Part shown: positions 1 through 10,525 of the stretch, one piece after another
Numbering within the stretch: position 1 is the first letter of the stretch
Layout of the letters: each line of letters begins with the position of its first letter
Assembly: GCA_026724425.1 (NCBI GenBank)
Contig: JAIUCV010001084.1
Coordinates: 1-64,000, forward strand
DNA: 64,000 bases
Source of the DNA: Erythrophleum ivorense
Taxonomy: Eukaryota > Streptophyta > Magnoliopsida > Fabales > Fabaceae
Direction: 5' to 3'
Position numbers and translations under genes: made by a program
Notes under the pieces: model-generated
What the model saw: only the letters and a program-made list of their open reading frames with translations
Database searches by the model: none
What the model was told of the DNA's origin: nothing

Positions 1-1107
1 TTGTTTGGTATGGTCTTGTTGTTATAATGGTTGATCAAACTTGGCCCTTTCACAAAAGCGAACACTATTGCCCCCAACATTCCAACCATCGAACCAATTA
101 CTTTGGCCACTCCGTGTGACTTCTTCAGTGTCACCGTCTCTAGTCTTTTTATGTTTGAAAATAAATTAATTGGGTCAATTCAGGTTAGGATCAGTAGGTG
201 GTGCAGTTGCCCCCAATTAGTCAATTACTATATATATATATATATATATAAATGCTTTCTCTTCAAATAATTTGTGTTATCATATTTGCTTTAAGAATAT
301 CAAAAGAAATACTAAAATATATTAAAGTGATTTTCAGATTTTGTTTGATTACGATTCTTTAGCTTTTTCTTATCATAACTTATATAAATACTAAACTAAA
401 ATACGCCCCCTGCCCCCAATTGGAAGGAGGAAAAGAACAAACACTATCTTGGTTCCACCACAAAGGCCAGGGCATATATGAATAGAGCCAGAAGCTTTTG
501 TGTAACGTACCTAAAAATGAGAGCCAAGACAAACGTTATAGATGGGATGGCATTGGTGGTGGCTGCTGCGAAGGTGGCCGTGGTGTTTTCGATGGCCACG
601 TAGAAGAGGTTAAGACTTAGCGTGAGTCTGTTGTTGTTTTTTTTTTTACAATAAACATTTTTTTTGTTAGACAGGTAGATAGTGACTAAGTAGTCTTAAC
701 TCCAAGAATCATAATTTCCAAGTTATAGAAACACAAGACTTAAATACCCGCATAAGGAGATCATGAATATTTTGAGCAGCAAGACGATGGATAACGGCGA
801 GGACTTGGAGCTGCAAACAAAACAAAAAAATGTTAGGAATATGAGAATATGGCTCTGGTCGTTCATGGTTATCGCAGTTATTTTTCTCGTATTTTTTAAA
901 GAGATGAAATAGAGAAATAAAAGAGAAGAACCTATCAAGGAAGAATGCGAAAGGGGACAAGGCAAAAACAGCGAAGGCTTGTCGGTAGAAAACAAAGACA
1001 AAAGGGTTGGTTCCTTGAGAGATGGCCACTTTTGAGAGCAGTGGCATTCCTGCGTATACAATCTGTACGAACACCATTGCCATGTTGGCTTTGTGCTTCA
1101 TCATCAT
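1..1107 (-). CDS. WAT1-related (nodulin MtN21/EamA) transporter, 5' part, runs off the left edge
   Basis: Multi-pass membrane transporter of the plant drug/metabolite family; WAT1 itself exports auxin from the vacuole, but the substrate of this member is unknown. Four minus-strand exons join in phase: 932-1107, 748-810, 511-627 and 144-1 (open at the window edge). Exon 1 starts at the ATG ending at 1107 and encodes the first helix with the family motif FYRQAFA. Exon 2 gives the short SPLSIVLLLKIF segment. Exon 3 gives FYVAIENTTATFAAA, a hallmark of the family, and exon 4 gives SHGVAKVIGSMVGMLGA. Splice sites are GT-AG, though the exon 4 acceptor has a weak pyrimidine tract. An ATAAATAG TATA-like box sits about 80 nt upstream. 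Position and sequence fit At1g43650 (from memory). The family is certain; the last exons lie outside the window. Confidence 0.9.
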
Positions 1108-1185
1108 GGAGTAATAGTGATGTATGTTTTTGTTTTTTTCTTCTTCTTCTTATTATGTGATGAAGCTCACTTTGCTTCTCTCCCG

Positions 1186-1193
1186 CTATTTAT
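1186..1193 (-). promoter_or_regulatory. TATA-like box of the WAT1-type gene
   Basis: The minus strand reads ATAAATAG, about 80 nt upstream of the ATG at 1107, which is a normal spacing for a plant core promoter. Position and motif are the only support. Confidence 0.4.
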
Positions 1194-1525
1194 GCTTTCT
1201 GTTTTGGTGGCCACTTTTATGATTTCTTGTCTTCTTTTTTGGGGCACTATAGAAATATGTACACGTGTACTTCCATCGAGATAAAATTCACAGACGTTAC
1301 AATCAAGATAGCACCCGCATATACTCATAGGTTTTAGAATGGCTCTTTCTAGCGATGGCATACATGTGCTTTAGCTCTATATCTAGAGAAAGATGGTGTA
1401 CGTTGCGACTTGCAAGTCATCCATTAGATTCACTACACTCTATACTATTACTTGCAAGATAATTCTATCTATGGCAAGTATCATGTGAGGGATATACATC
1501 ATCTATAAAAGTATTTTAGGTATAT

Positions 1526-1694
1526 TGTAGAATAAGGTATTCAATAGACTTGATTTTATTCATGAACTCAAACGTGGCTATTTATACAAGTGTGTCTCAA
1601 CCCTAGATAGCTTTTGACTCCTAAAGAAAAGGAAACTTAACTATATTACAATATATTGAATCCTTATCCTTCTAAACAATGTACTTATCCCCAA
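1526..1694 (-). repeat. 3' LTR of the miniature Copia element
   Basis: This is the left copy of the 169-bp direct repeat. It is preceded, in element orientation, by the purine-rich tract at about 1695-1712. No mismatch to the right copy was seen. Confidence 0.9.
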
Positions 1695-1703
1695 TACTCC
1701 CCC

Positions 1704-2582
1704 TCAAGTTGGAGAGTGGAGATCGATAACTCCCAACTTGGATACTAACTGCTGGAATGGAACCCGACCCAGAGCCTTGGTCATAATATCGGCTAGCTGA
1801 TCATTGGTGCGCACATGTTCGGTAGTAATTACGCCATCCCGAACCGCATCACGAACAGCATGACAATCATTCTCAATATGCTTCGTGCGTTCGTGAAACA
1901 CCGGATTCGCAGCGATATATATAGCAGCCTTGTTATCACAGAAGAGACGCGTAGGAACCGTCGGTGCAGCGATATATATTACGATCAAGTCATCCACATA
2001 TACTAACACACGAATCTCAATCTCTCCCTTAAAGTACGAAAACAATGAGTAATCATCATAAGCTTGAACAAAACCAAACTTAAGTAATGCATCCGACAGC
2101 TTCTTGAACCAACACCGAGGAGCTTGTTTAAGTCCATACAAAGACTTCCGAAGGCGACAAACTTTACCAGGATGTGTATGACGAAAACCCGGCGGAAGCT
2201 TCATATATACTTCTTCTTCAAGATCTCCATGAAGAAAAGCATTGCTAACATCCATTTGATAGACCTCCCAATTGTATGCAGCCACAAGACGTAAGACGGT
2301 GCGTATAGTCGTCATTTTGACGACAGGAGCAAACGTCTCATGATAATCCTCGCCGGCGACTTGATTATTTCCTTGGACTACCAAACGAGCTTTATGACGT
2401 TCTAAAGTACCATCTGCATGATACTTAATAGTATAAACCCATAAACTGTTAATGGCCTCCTTCCCATCGGGAAGATCAACAATATCCCATGTCCGTTGAT
2501 GTTCAAGAGCCTCCACCTCTTTCACCATTGCATTATCCCAAGCTTTTTGTAGACTAGCTTCCTTATAATGTTTGGGTATCAC
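1704..2582 (-). pseudogene. Copia pol remnant: reverse transcriptase fused to RNase H
   Basis: An open frame of about 290 codons carries Ty1/copia reverse transcriptase blocks (NAFLHGDLEEEVYM, SLYGLKQAPRCW, YVDDLIV). It then jumps straight into the RNase H end of pol (FCDNKAA, HERTKHIE, QLADIMTKAL). The frame stays open, but the middle of the RT/RNase H region and everything upstream are missing, so it is a deletion derivative and not a working polyprotein. The junction lies near 1966-1980 and carries a short copied filler (see findings). Confidence 0.9.
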
Positions 2583-2594
2583 CTCCGATGTAAT

Positions 2595-2763
2595 TGTAGA
2601 ATAAGGTATTCAATAGACTTGATTTTATTCATGAACTCAAACGTGGCTATTTATACAAGTGTGTCTCAACCCTAGATAGCTTTTGACTCCTAAAGAAAAG
2701 GAAACTTAACTATATTACAATATATTGAATCCTTATCCTTCTAAACAATGTACTTATCCCCAA
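2595..2763 (-). repeat. 5' LTR of the miniature Copia element
   Basis: This is the right copy of the 169-bp repeat. The adjoining interior (2583-2594) is pol coding sequence and not a primer-binding site. Confidence 0.9.
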
Positions 2764-2768
2764 TATAT

Positions 2769-5677
2769 ATACAATGCTAAGAGAAAAAGCCAAAGTATTA
2801 TATACTATCAGCAATATTGAAAAAAGATATTACATGGTAGACACCATCTTTGCTTATCTGTATCCTTCCTACAGAAGAAGGCGAAGAAGGCCAATTTGAA
2901 GTTCAGAAAATATGGTAGAGCTCCATCAAAAGTTGATGTGTTTGAAGAACTAATTGATGGGAGAAAAGTACAAGAACCCAATCTAATGCTCGAAATAGAA
3001 TTAATATATGTAAAATTGTATTAAAACGTTTTTTAAACAATAATTCTTTAGTAAAATAAAAGTTAATTGGTAGCTCTAAAATATAAATATAGTATCATAA
3101 AACAGAAATTTGGTGGCCTTAAAAAGTCGTAAAAAAAATTTTGAGTTCGTATATTATTGTGAAAGTTCGTATATCTCACTACCAATTGAAAGACTGGATT
3201 TTATTCTCGTAAATATGAAATTTCTAGCTATCGGATAGTTAAGATAGTACTACCTCTTTCTCGATCAAGCCATCTAAAAAAATCACTTCTAATACTCTTA
3301 CAAATTTACAATATAGCCCAGATTTCAACGTATTCAAAGGTGATGCATCATGATATTCCTTGTCTCATCATGATATTCCTTGTCTCATCATGATATTCAC
3401 TCATCAATATATTTCGACATATGTTTTATTGTTTTCAGTTTTTCCCACTCGAAGAGGCCCCGTACGCGCGTGAAAAGTGATGGATAGGTCACAAAAATAT
3501 CCGATTTTCAAAACTACTTACATTTCTCTCTTTCCTCTTTCTCTCCTGCTTTTCTAATAAAAACATAATCCCACCCAAATCCATAATTATAAAGTCAAAA
3601 CTACATAAAAGAATGTGATGGTTCTAACTAATGCAACAGTGGTTTTATCTTTATCTTCATGTAGGTGCCTATCATCTGTAGAAAGAGAATCAAAAAATAT
3701 ATCAAGCACTGTTTTAAACAAAATTGTCCCGAAAAATTGAAATTGAAAAACGTTGTGTTGATACGTAATGCAGCAAATAAAGTGGGAACTACTGTTAATG
3801 CACCATGTCGTTCCTAATGCTACCAAGTATGCTGACCTTTTCGTGATTCTAGTAATTCCAACACGTGTTTTATATATTTTCCAAAAAAACGTAATCAATA
3901 TTTACATATTTGGCAGTTCCGATCGGAAACTTGAAAAATTGAAAGTAAACAAAAAAATGAAGAAGACATATCTTGTTGATCTCATCGACCGTACGATATT
4001 TTGTAAGTGAAATGGTTAGACAAAATGTAAAATAACCTTTAAAACAAAGATTAGGAAAACTATGCCAAAACGTAAGTAAATGCCGGAAAGAAACGTATAT
4101 ACAAATTACAATATTAATGGAATATCCAACAAAATCCTTTTTTTGAACTGTAATTTTTTCATACTAAACAAAGGTTTTTTCTTAATTACAATACTAACTT
4201 AATTCAAATGATCCAAAACCCACTTTTTTTTTTTTTTTTTTTTAGAAAAAAACCATATAAAATTGATAAATATTGTCGGAACTCTCATTTTAAATGGCTT
4301 CATTTTAAATACGTGGCCCACAAAAGATGACAAAAAAAAAAAAAATTGTGTGGGGAAGGCTAAAAATATCCAAAATTATATTCAGTCTTTATATTTAAAC
4401 ATTTACTAATACCATAAAACCAGTGGATGTATAGCACAAAGATCCAATAAATGGTGTAGTAACAAAATAACTAAGATGAGCTGCAACAAGAAGGTAATCT
4501 AGGAATTTTGGGCAAAAACGAGGAAAACATCTAAAGACTGAACAGATTTCTGACAACATAGGTTTTGCATGAGATAGAGAAGTTCTTGTAAACGGATCTT
4601 GCTCACATTTGGTAACGAGATAGCTGAAGATCCGGTTAAGTGGTTTTCTTTGATCCGGTTAACCATATCTCTCATCGCCAAGTGGTTTAAAGGAAATCCA
4701 ACGATCGGATCAAAAGTTATGGTTAAAAGACTGAATATTGGTTCGCCTGGCATCGAAGCAGAGCAAGCAGAATGACAAATCGACCGAACTAAGCATATAG
4801 ATCGATCACCTAACAGACCGGTCGATCCATTGTGCGTAGAATAAGGAATTTTGTTAGATTATTTTTAGATTTATCCCAATACAACTTTAGAAGATCTAGC
4901 CGCCTCCTACACCTATAAAAGACATGATAGAGGCACAATCTTCACAAGCCTCTAACGACGAACCACTAAAAGTTTCATAGTTTTTATAACTTTCTTAGTT
5001 GTTCGTTGGGAGAAGATCTTCATAAAGAGAAGTTTTCTGAACATTTTTTACTATATGCAATCTCTCGTTTCTACTGCCATTATGTGTGAGTAGTTAGTTC
5101 ATCGTTGGGTTTAATAAAGAGTTTTTAAAAGGAGAATTACTTATTAGGAGACACAGGACACTGGACACCGGATCCATGGCTTGATAAATAGGAGGCCGAT
5201 TTAGGTTTAGGAGTTCTGTGTCTCACTTGGTCGGCCGACTAGTTGATTGATTAGATCGAGTATTACTTGCAAAAACTCGAATAGTTTGCTCTTGAACTAG
5301 TGTAAGACAGATTCTATTACTTTACTTGATAATTTTATGTTTTAGAATCAAAATTACTTATTGAATCTTGTTCTCATCGCTTGTCTTTTATCTTGCATCA
5401 CTTACGACTTACGAGAGTACTGGTTGTTAGATTTAATTATGTATTTAATTTTTATTACTTTCTTTGTAATCCTAATGTTTAATTAAATAAAGATTCGGTA
5501 AACTCTTCACCACCACCACCGATTTGGATCACGGAGAGGCTGCTAGCTGTGAAAATAAAATAAAATAAAGATTCAGAAAAACAAATATTAAATCAACAGC
5601 CTTACAAACAGCCTCGATTATGGATGCTTTATTACTGATTAAAACATTTGATTTTATAATGTAAAATCAGAGAGAGG
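2769..5677. other. Intergenic region with possible LTR-retroelement debris
   Basis: I find no supportable gene. Content is AT-rich with short homopolymers. A 20-bp tandem repeat lies at 3346-3400. About 4780-5420 has LTR-like features: GC-richer GGTCGATC/GGCCGACT words typical of Athila/gypsy LTRs, and a TATAAAAG box at 4914-4921. I could not find paired ends for it. An 84-codon minus frame at 4499-4753 resembles nothing I know. Confidence 0.4.
3346..3400. repeat. 20-bp tandem repeat, about 2.6 copies
   Basis: The unit TGATATTCCTTGTCTCATCA occurs at 3351-3370 and 3371-3390, with a partial third copy. There is no coding context. Confidence 0.85.
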
Positions 5678-6552
5678 CTATGGCCTAACAATGGTAAAAC
5701 CTCCGTCGACCGCCAAATTCTGACCGCTGATATAAACCGAATCATCAGAAGCCAAAAACAGAGCCGCTTGTGCCACGTGGCGAGCTTTAAGCACCACGCC
5801 CTTAAGATTCGCTTTGTCGGCAAAATGATCCTCCACCAGCTTCGCCGTTTCTTCGTCCTTGCTTGTCATCCCCGTCGCAACCGCGTACGGTGCGACGCCG
5901 TTCACTCTAATCCCGTATTTCCCCAACCCGCCACACGCTGATCTCATCAGCCCGAGAAGCGCGTGCTTAGACGCCGTGTAACCGGGAAATTCGGGACCGC
6001 CGATCTCCGCAGCGATGCTGGTCGTACATACGATGGAGCCACGTGTCCCTTTAGCAACCATCGCACGCGCTGCGTGTTTGATAAACGCAGCCGCACCGCG
6101 AACGTTGATAGCCATGGTTCGATCAAGCTCCTCCAGATCCAAATCGAGGATGCCTTGCACCGTTTCAAGGACGCCGGCGTTGCTGAACAGAACGTCTAGC
6201 TTTCCGTGCTTTTCGACGGTGAACTTGACGGCGTTCTCTACTTCCGTCTCCTTCGTTATATCGCAACGGTAAAAACTGGCTTTGTCTTTCCCGATAGAAA
6301 CGGCGACGTTTTCGCCAAGCTCTTCTTGTACGTCAACGATGACCACCTTAGCTCCGTGGTTGGTGAACAACCTAGCGGCTTCCGCTCCAATCCCGCTTGC
6401 TCCGCCTGTTATAATTACGATCTTGCCATCCAATCTGCTATATCAAAAATATATAGACGAATACACAAGTCAATAAATTAAACATGAACATGTGTAAGTA
6501 TTTATGCAGAATGCAATTGCTAGAGATGAAGCACTTGCCTTAGTCCTGACAT
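5678..6552 (-). CDS. Short-chain dehydrogenase/reductase, SDR2/3/ABA2-like (SDR110C)
   Basis: NAD(P)-dependent alcohol/ketone oxidoreductase of the plant SDR110C family, which includes ABA2 (xanthoxin dehydrogenase) and AtSDR2-5; the substrate here is unknown. Exon 1 (6539-6552) encodes MSGL plus two bases of Arg; exon 2 (5678-6434) gives the rest, 256 aa in total. Visible motifs are the Rossmann TGGASGIG (residues 14-21), SNAG (Asn about 90), and the catalytic Ser about 144, Tyr about 157 and Lys about 161 (YTASK). The sequence closely resembles At2g47130/At2g47140 products as I recall them. The 104-nt intron (6435-6538) begins GCAAGT and ends GCAG, so it is a GC-AG intron. A TATAAATA box lies at 6642-6649. 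The gene is intact. Confidence 0.93.
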
Positions 6553-6641
6553 TTTAATTTTAAGTGTTCTCCACTTCTGTTAAACACAGCTTTGAGAATA
6601 TATTCAGTATTCACTGATGATGAACACAAAAAAACTCTTAA

Positions 6642-6649
6642 TATTTATA
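6642..6649 (-). promoter_or_regulatory. TATA box of the SDR gene
   Basis: The minus strand reads TATAAATA, about 90 nt upstream of the start codon at 6552. A hAT-type insertion begins about 130 bp further upstream. Confidence 0.5.
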
Positions 6650-6782
6650 AACTTATCAATTATTATCAAGATTATTTCATAGTTTTATCATCTTAATAAT
6701 TAAACTCCACCAAACCACATTGTTTGTCGTTTTCTTATATTCAATTATTTTAAAAGCTCCACCAAACGACAATGTTATCGAC

Positions 6783-7349
6783 TAGGGCTGCGACTTAAGG
6801 TTATCGGATCGGGTATGGGTAGGTTCTAATTGGGTCCGGATTTTTCGGGTAGGTGATCTCTGTATCCATATAGGTACCTTGTAGATTTCGGTTCGGTAAA
6901 GATTCAGGTCCTTTCGGGTTTGGGTATGTTCGGGTCCAAGTCTAGAGAACCGAAATATACCTGATATTTTTCGGTTATGATTTGGGTTCGGATATTCCGG
7001 TTATTTATCACCCGAAAAACCCAAAATATACCAAAAACCTAAAAAATATCCGAAAATCCGAAAAATATCAGTAAATCCAATTTTTTTTTTTTAAATTAAA
7101 ATATTGGAAATTATCGAAAAACCTAAAAAAATTATACATATAATATCAAAAATAATTCATAATACTCAAAATTCGAGTATTCGGGTACCCGATCAGGTAT
7201 CGGTTCGGTTTGGGTATTACCCGATATCCATGTGTATCAAATATTTTATCCAATAGGTGATTTAATTTATACCCAAAATCAATCGGGTACGGGTATTTTA
7301 GGTCGGTACAGTTCAGGTTTTCGGGTAATGGTTAAAAATCCCAGGCCTA
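6783..7349. mobile_element. Non-autonomous hAT-superfamily element (MITE-like), 567 bp
   Basis: The element begins TAGGGCTGCG and ends CCCAGGCCTA, imperfect terminal inverted repeats (TAGGSCTGSG). A perfect 8-bp target-site duplication TTATCGAC lies at 6775-6782 and 7350-7357, as expected of hAT transposases. The interior is low-complexity and noncoding, made of degenerate GGTTCGGGTA/TACCCGAA words on both strands, so much of it could fold back on itself. It has no transposase. A related word pattern recurs at 51378-51600. It sits in the promoter region of the SDR gene. Confidence 0.85.
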
Positions 7350-7357
7350 TTATCGAC

Positions 7358-8238
7358 ATTTACAACAACTTTTTCGCATGCCCTTCCAATACTCCACCGA
7401 GAGGTAAAAGATAAAGTATAATACTTCCCAGTATATTAATTAATAAGTTTTTGTTTTCTAAAATCTTTAGTAATACCAAATCTTATTTAACTCGTAAATG
7501 TTTTTCTTAAACCAAACTTGACATGCCACCGCAGTGCCGTACGATAAACTTTGTACACTTGTAATTAAAACATGAAACAATGAAAACACGATATTTATAA
7601 TTCAATATCTTTAACAAAAAATAATAATTCAATATCTAGTATAAAAGTAACAAGGTTAATTAAAAAAAGATAACTAATGAGAACATGAATTATCATCTTG
7701 AAAAATAAATATAGTACATATGTCTACATCTAAAATCATCAGGCAATTCAATTTCACCAACTATAATTATAAAACTAGAAAGAAAAAAAAAATTGTAAAA
7801 AAATTGTTCAATTGTGGGGAGGGGGGGAAATCATCTACCTCGCTTGTTTTCTTCAAAATTATTACAGTACATACATAATTGCTTACGTCTAATTTAATGG
7901 TGTAACTAAGAAGTAGAAGCGCATGGCTAAACGGAATACAATCAATTTGAAATAGTTGTTGTACATGGAGAGATCGAGTCGATGAGAGATGTCTTGGAGT
8001 GTGTGTATTAAATAAATAGTGTGATGAAGAAGTAGTTGCCTTTCGATATTTTAAAATTGTCTAAGTTTGCAAGAGAGGTTTATATACTTGATGTTTTTGC
8101 AAGAAAGTGATGCATTTGTCAGTCTCAAATAAAGAAAAGGAGAAATGTGTGTTATAACTTATAAGCCGTAGTGTGGTGTTTGTAAACGACTAAAGTATAT
8201 AAAATAAAAAGGAGCAACAATAGAACAATTGACACATT
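7358..8238. other. Intergenic between SDR promoter and OPR-like 3' end
   Basis: AT-rich with homopolymer runs and one G-rich tract near 7817-7829. I see no gene, RNA or clear element. Confidence 0.5.
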
Positions 8239-9693
8239 TTATTGATCTGCGGTGTCGAGAAAGGGGTAATCAGTGTAACCCACGACAGGATCAGAAGAAT
8301 AGAAACTTGCTCTGTCGTACTTATTCAACGGCGGCGCGTCAAGTTCGAATCTTTTGGGCAAATCCGGATTTGCCAAGAACAATCTTCCGTACGCCACCAA
8401 ATCGGTTCTACCCTCCGCCACCGCCTTGTTCCCGTCTTCTCTTGTATAACCTCCGGCGACAATGAACGTTCCTTCGAACGCCTTTCTCATCGGCGTAAGT
8501 GATTCTGCGCATTCGAAAATCTCACTGGCTGTTTTCATCCTAGGCTCAACCATGTGGCAGTAGAGTATCTCGAATCTATTCAGCGACTTTGCCATGTAAA
8601 TCCCTAATTTTTCCGGGTCTGAATCTCCGGATTCCATGTAATCGGCGAAGGGAGAGAGTCTGATTCCGACGCGATCAGATCCGATCTCTTCCGTCACCGC
8701 TTCGATTACATCCAGAGCGAATCTGCATCGATTCTCTAGCGATCCGCCGTATTCGTCGGTTCGATCGTTAACGCCGTCTTTCATAAACTGGTCGATCAAG
8801 TACCCGTGCGCTCCATGGATCTCTACTCCGTCGAAACCTGGAAAAAAAAAAAAAAATCGAAAATTTTCGATTGAATCGTTTTTTTCTTTCTTTCAAATTC
8901 GAATCGAAGTTGGATGTTTACCAGCTTCGACTGCGTTTCGAGCAGCGAGACGAAAATCATTAACGATGGTGGGGATTTCGTCAATCCTTAACCGTCTCGG
9001 AGGTGAATACTCTCCCGATGAATCGGCGGCGACTGGTTTATCCGTTGAAGAGATCGGAGCTTCTCCATTAGGCTGACAATCTAGAACAAATATCGATTGA
9101 TTCCTTAGCTCACACGAAACAGTTTAAAAAACCCTGAAAGTGGTAATTTTGGAACCTCGATGAGAAACGCGACCGGCGTGCCAGAGCTGACAGAAGAAGA
9201 CGCCGCCGTTTGAGTGAACGGCGTCAACGATTGGCTTCCATGCTTGTATTTGCTCTTTCCTCCATATCCCTGGCATGTTTTGATACCTTTTTCAGAGAAA
9301 GAGAGTCAAAATCAGACCCAGAAAAGTCAACTTTTTGGTAAAACAGTTAAAAAAATATTTTACGCCATGGCGGTTTCGGAGATTCCATTGGCTTCGCTGA
9401 TGAGAAGACCACCAGGGGTTGCTCTTTGAGAGTAATACAACGTGGCGTGAGGTTGTGGAACGTTACCGTATGATCTCATTCTCGCCATTGGCGCCATAAC
9501 TATTCTGGAAATTTTAGATTATATTCAGAGATTTTCTTCATAAAGACTAATAAGAGAGATTATTGGGATTAAACACTAATAAGTGTGTGGATGAGTTTAA
9601 GAGAAACCTGTGAGTAAGATTGAAGTTTCTCATTGAGAAAGGTGTGAGAAGGGGAATTGTGTGCTTGGTTGCAGGGAAAGTTCCGTTCTCCAT
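8239..9693 (-). CDS. 12-oxophytodienoate reductase-like (old yellow enzyme family, OPR1/2 group)
   Basis: FMN-dependent enone reductase. Group I OPRs reduce alpha,beta-unsaturated carbonyls in the cytosol, and their role in jasmonate synthesis is minor compared with OPR3. Five exons join in phase: 9608-9693, 9364-9504, 9156-9286, 8922-9080 and 8239-8837 (371 aa; OPR1 is about 372). Visible features are the N-terminal PLLTPFSM and THRIVMAPMAR, TPGGLLISEA, and WHAGRVSHR. HGAHGYLIDQF carries the substrate-binding His pair (about 180 and 183) and the Tyr proton donor (about 185). NDRTDEYGGS and the phosphate-binding VAYGRLFLANPDLPKR follow. There is no C-terminal SRL-type peroxisomal signal. The exon 4 acceptor was set at 9081 because the nearer CAG would break the frame. 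It looks intact and close to the At1g17990/At1g18020 or At1g09400 type. Confidence 0.92.
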
Positions 9694-10525
9694 CGATCTG
9701 TCTTTCAAGAAAGTGTAGCCTCGTGAACTTTCAGATAATGTTTTGGAGTCTTGTTATCATTGGTTACGTGAAACTGAGGAAGTTTAAAGAAGCACGGAGA
9801 GGTTGGGTGTGTTAAGAAGTCAAAGTCTAGACTGAGTCTTGAAGTGACTGTCTCTCTCATTTTACGATATTTTATGTGAAGTTTATGTAATGATGTGATC
9901 ATATAAATGTGATGTGTGCTCTACGTTTCTACCAACTTTCATTTTGAAACGACTTCTAATTGTTTTGGTACTCTGTCCAAACCTCTATCAAGAAAATTTT
10001 AATCGACTATATCTCCGCAAAGTCTAACCTTTTAAAAAAAAGAAGTTAATATAAACCTGAAATTATTTAAAATACTAGATGTTGGTCCACGCTGCATGCA
10101 GATGTGTTAAACAATTTTTATATGATGTTGTGTATTGTTTTTGCTTTTATTTTTCCTTCATTATTATGTTATTTTGTAACTACTATAGCGTACCTACTTA
10201 ATTCTTTCACTTAAAAGCAATTGTAAGAATCTATCAAACATCAATACACAAGACATTAATTGGTATATTGACAATTTTAATATAATAACAATGGCTTTTA
10301 TACTCTTTCAGTAAAAAGATTGTAAATATGAGAACCACTCTTATTATATTTCAAAATCTTTTGATGAAAATATTTTAAATACAAGAACTATTAACATTAT
10401 AGTTTAGTAACAGAATATAAAATCAATCATCAAAGAACAATGGATTTAAAAACCGAGATAAGTAACTTTAATCCATAATTTAATAATTCTTCTTAGAGGG
10501 GTGTTCAGTTTGTATTTGGGGTGAT
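9694..10525. other. OPR promoter side and AT-rich spacer
   Basis: I found no gene. The part next to 9694 is the 5' leader/promoter of the OPR-like gene; the rest is AT-rich without clear structure. Confidence 0.4.

Larger units (their letters stand above)
1526..2763 (-). mobile_element. Miniature, internally deleted Copia LTR retrotransposon
   Basis: Two direct repeats of 169 bp (1526-1694 and 2595-2763) are identical by eye and enclose a minus-strand pol fragment. In element orientation each LTR begins TTGGGGATAAG and ends TTCTACA. The 5-bp TATAT flanks both sides (1521-1525 and 2764-2768) as a target-site duplication. A purine tract (GAGGGGGAGTA) precedes the 3' LTR as a polypurine tract. 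There is no tRNA primer-binding site: the 5' LTR abuts pol coding sequence directly, so gag, protease, integrase and part of reverse transcriptase are gone. Identical LTRs point to a recent insertion. It cannot move on its own. Confidence 0.92.

Noticed and set aside
709..1107. Uninterrupted 132-codon minus frame as a complete gene
   Set aside because: It reads through introns of the WAT1-like gene; splicing at 932 and 810 gives the family sequence instead.
4499..4753. 84-codon minus-strand frame
   Set aside because: No recognisable domain, no promoter, and it lies in repeat-like DNA.
4780..5420. Solo LTR of an Athila/gypsy element
   Set aside because: Word use and a TATAAAAG box fit, but no paired ends or target duplication could be found; left as a note only.
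6783..7349. Simple satellite or telomere-like repeat
   Set aside because: The GGTTCGGGT words are not tandem, and the defined ends with an 8-bp TSD fit a transposon better.
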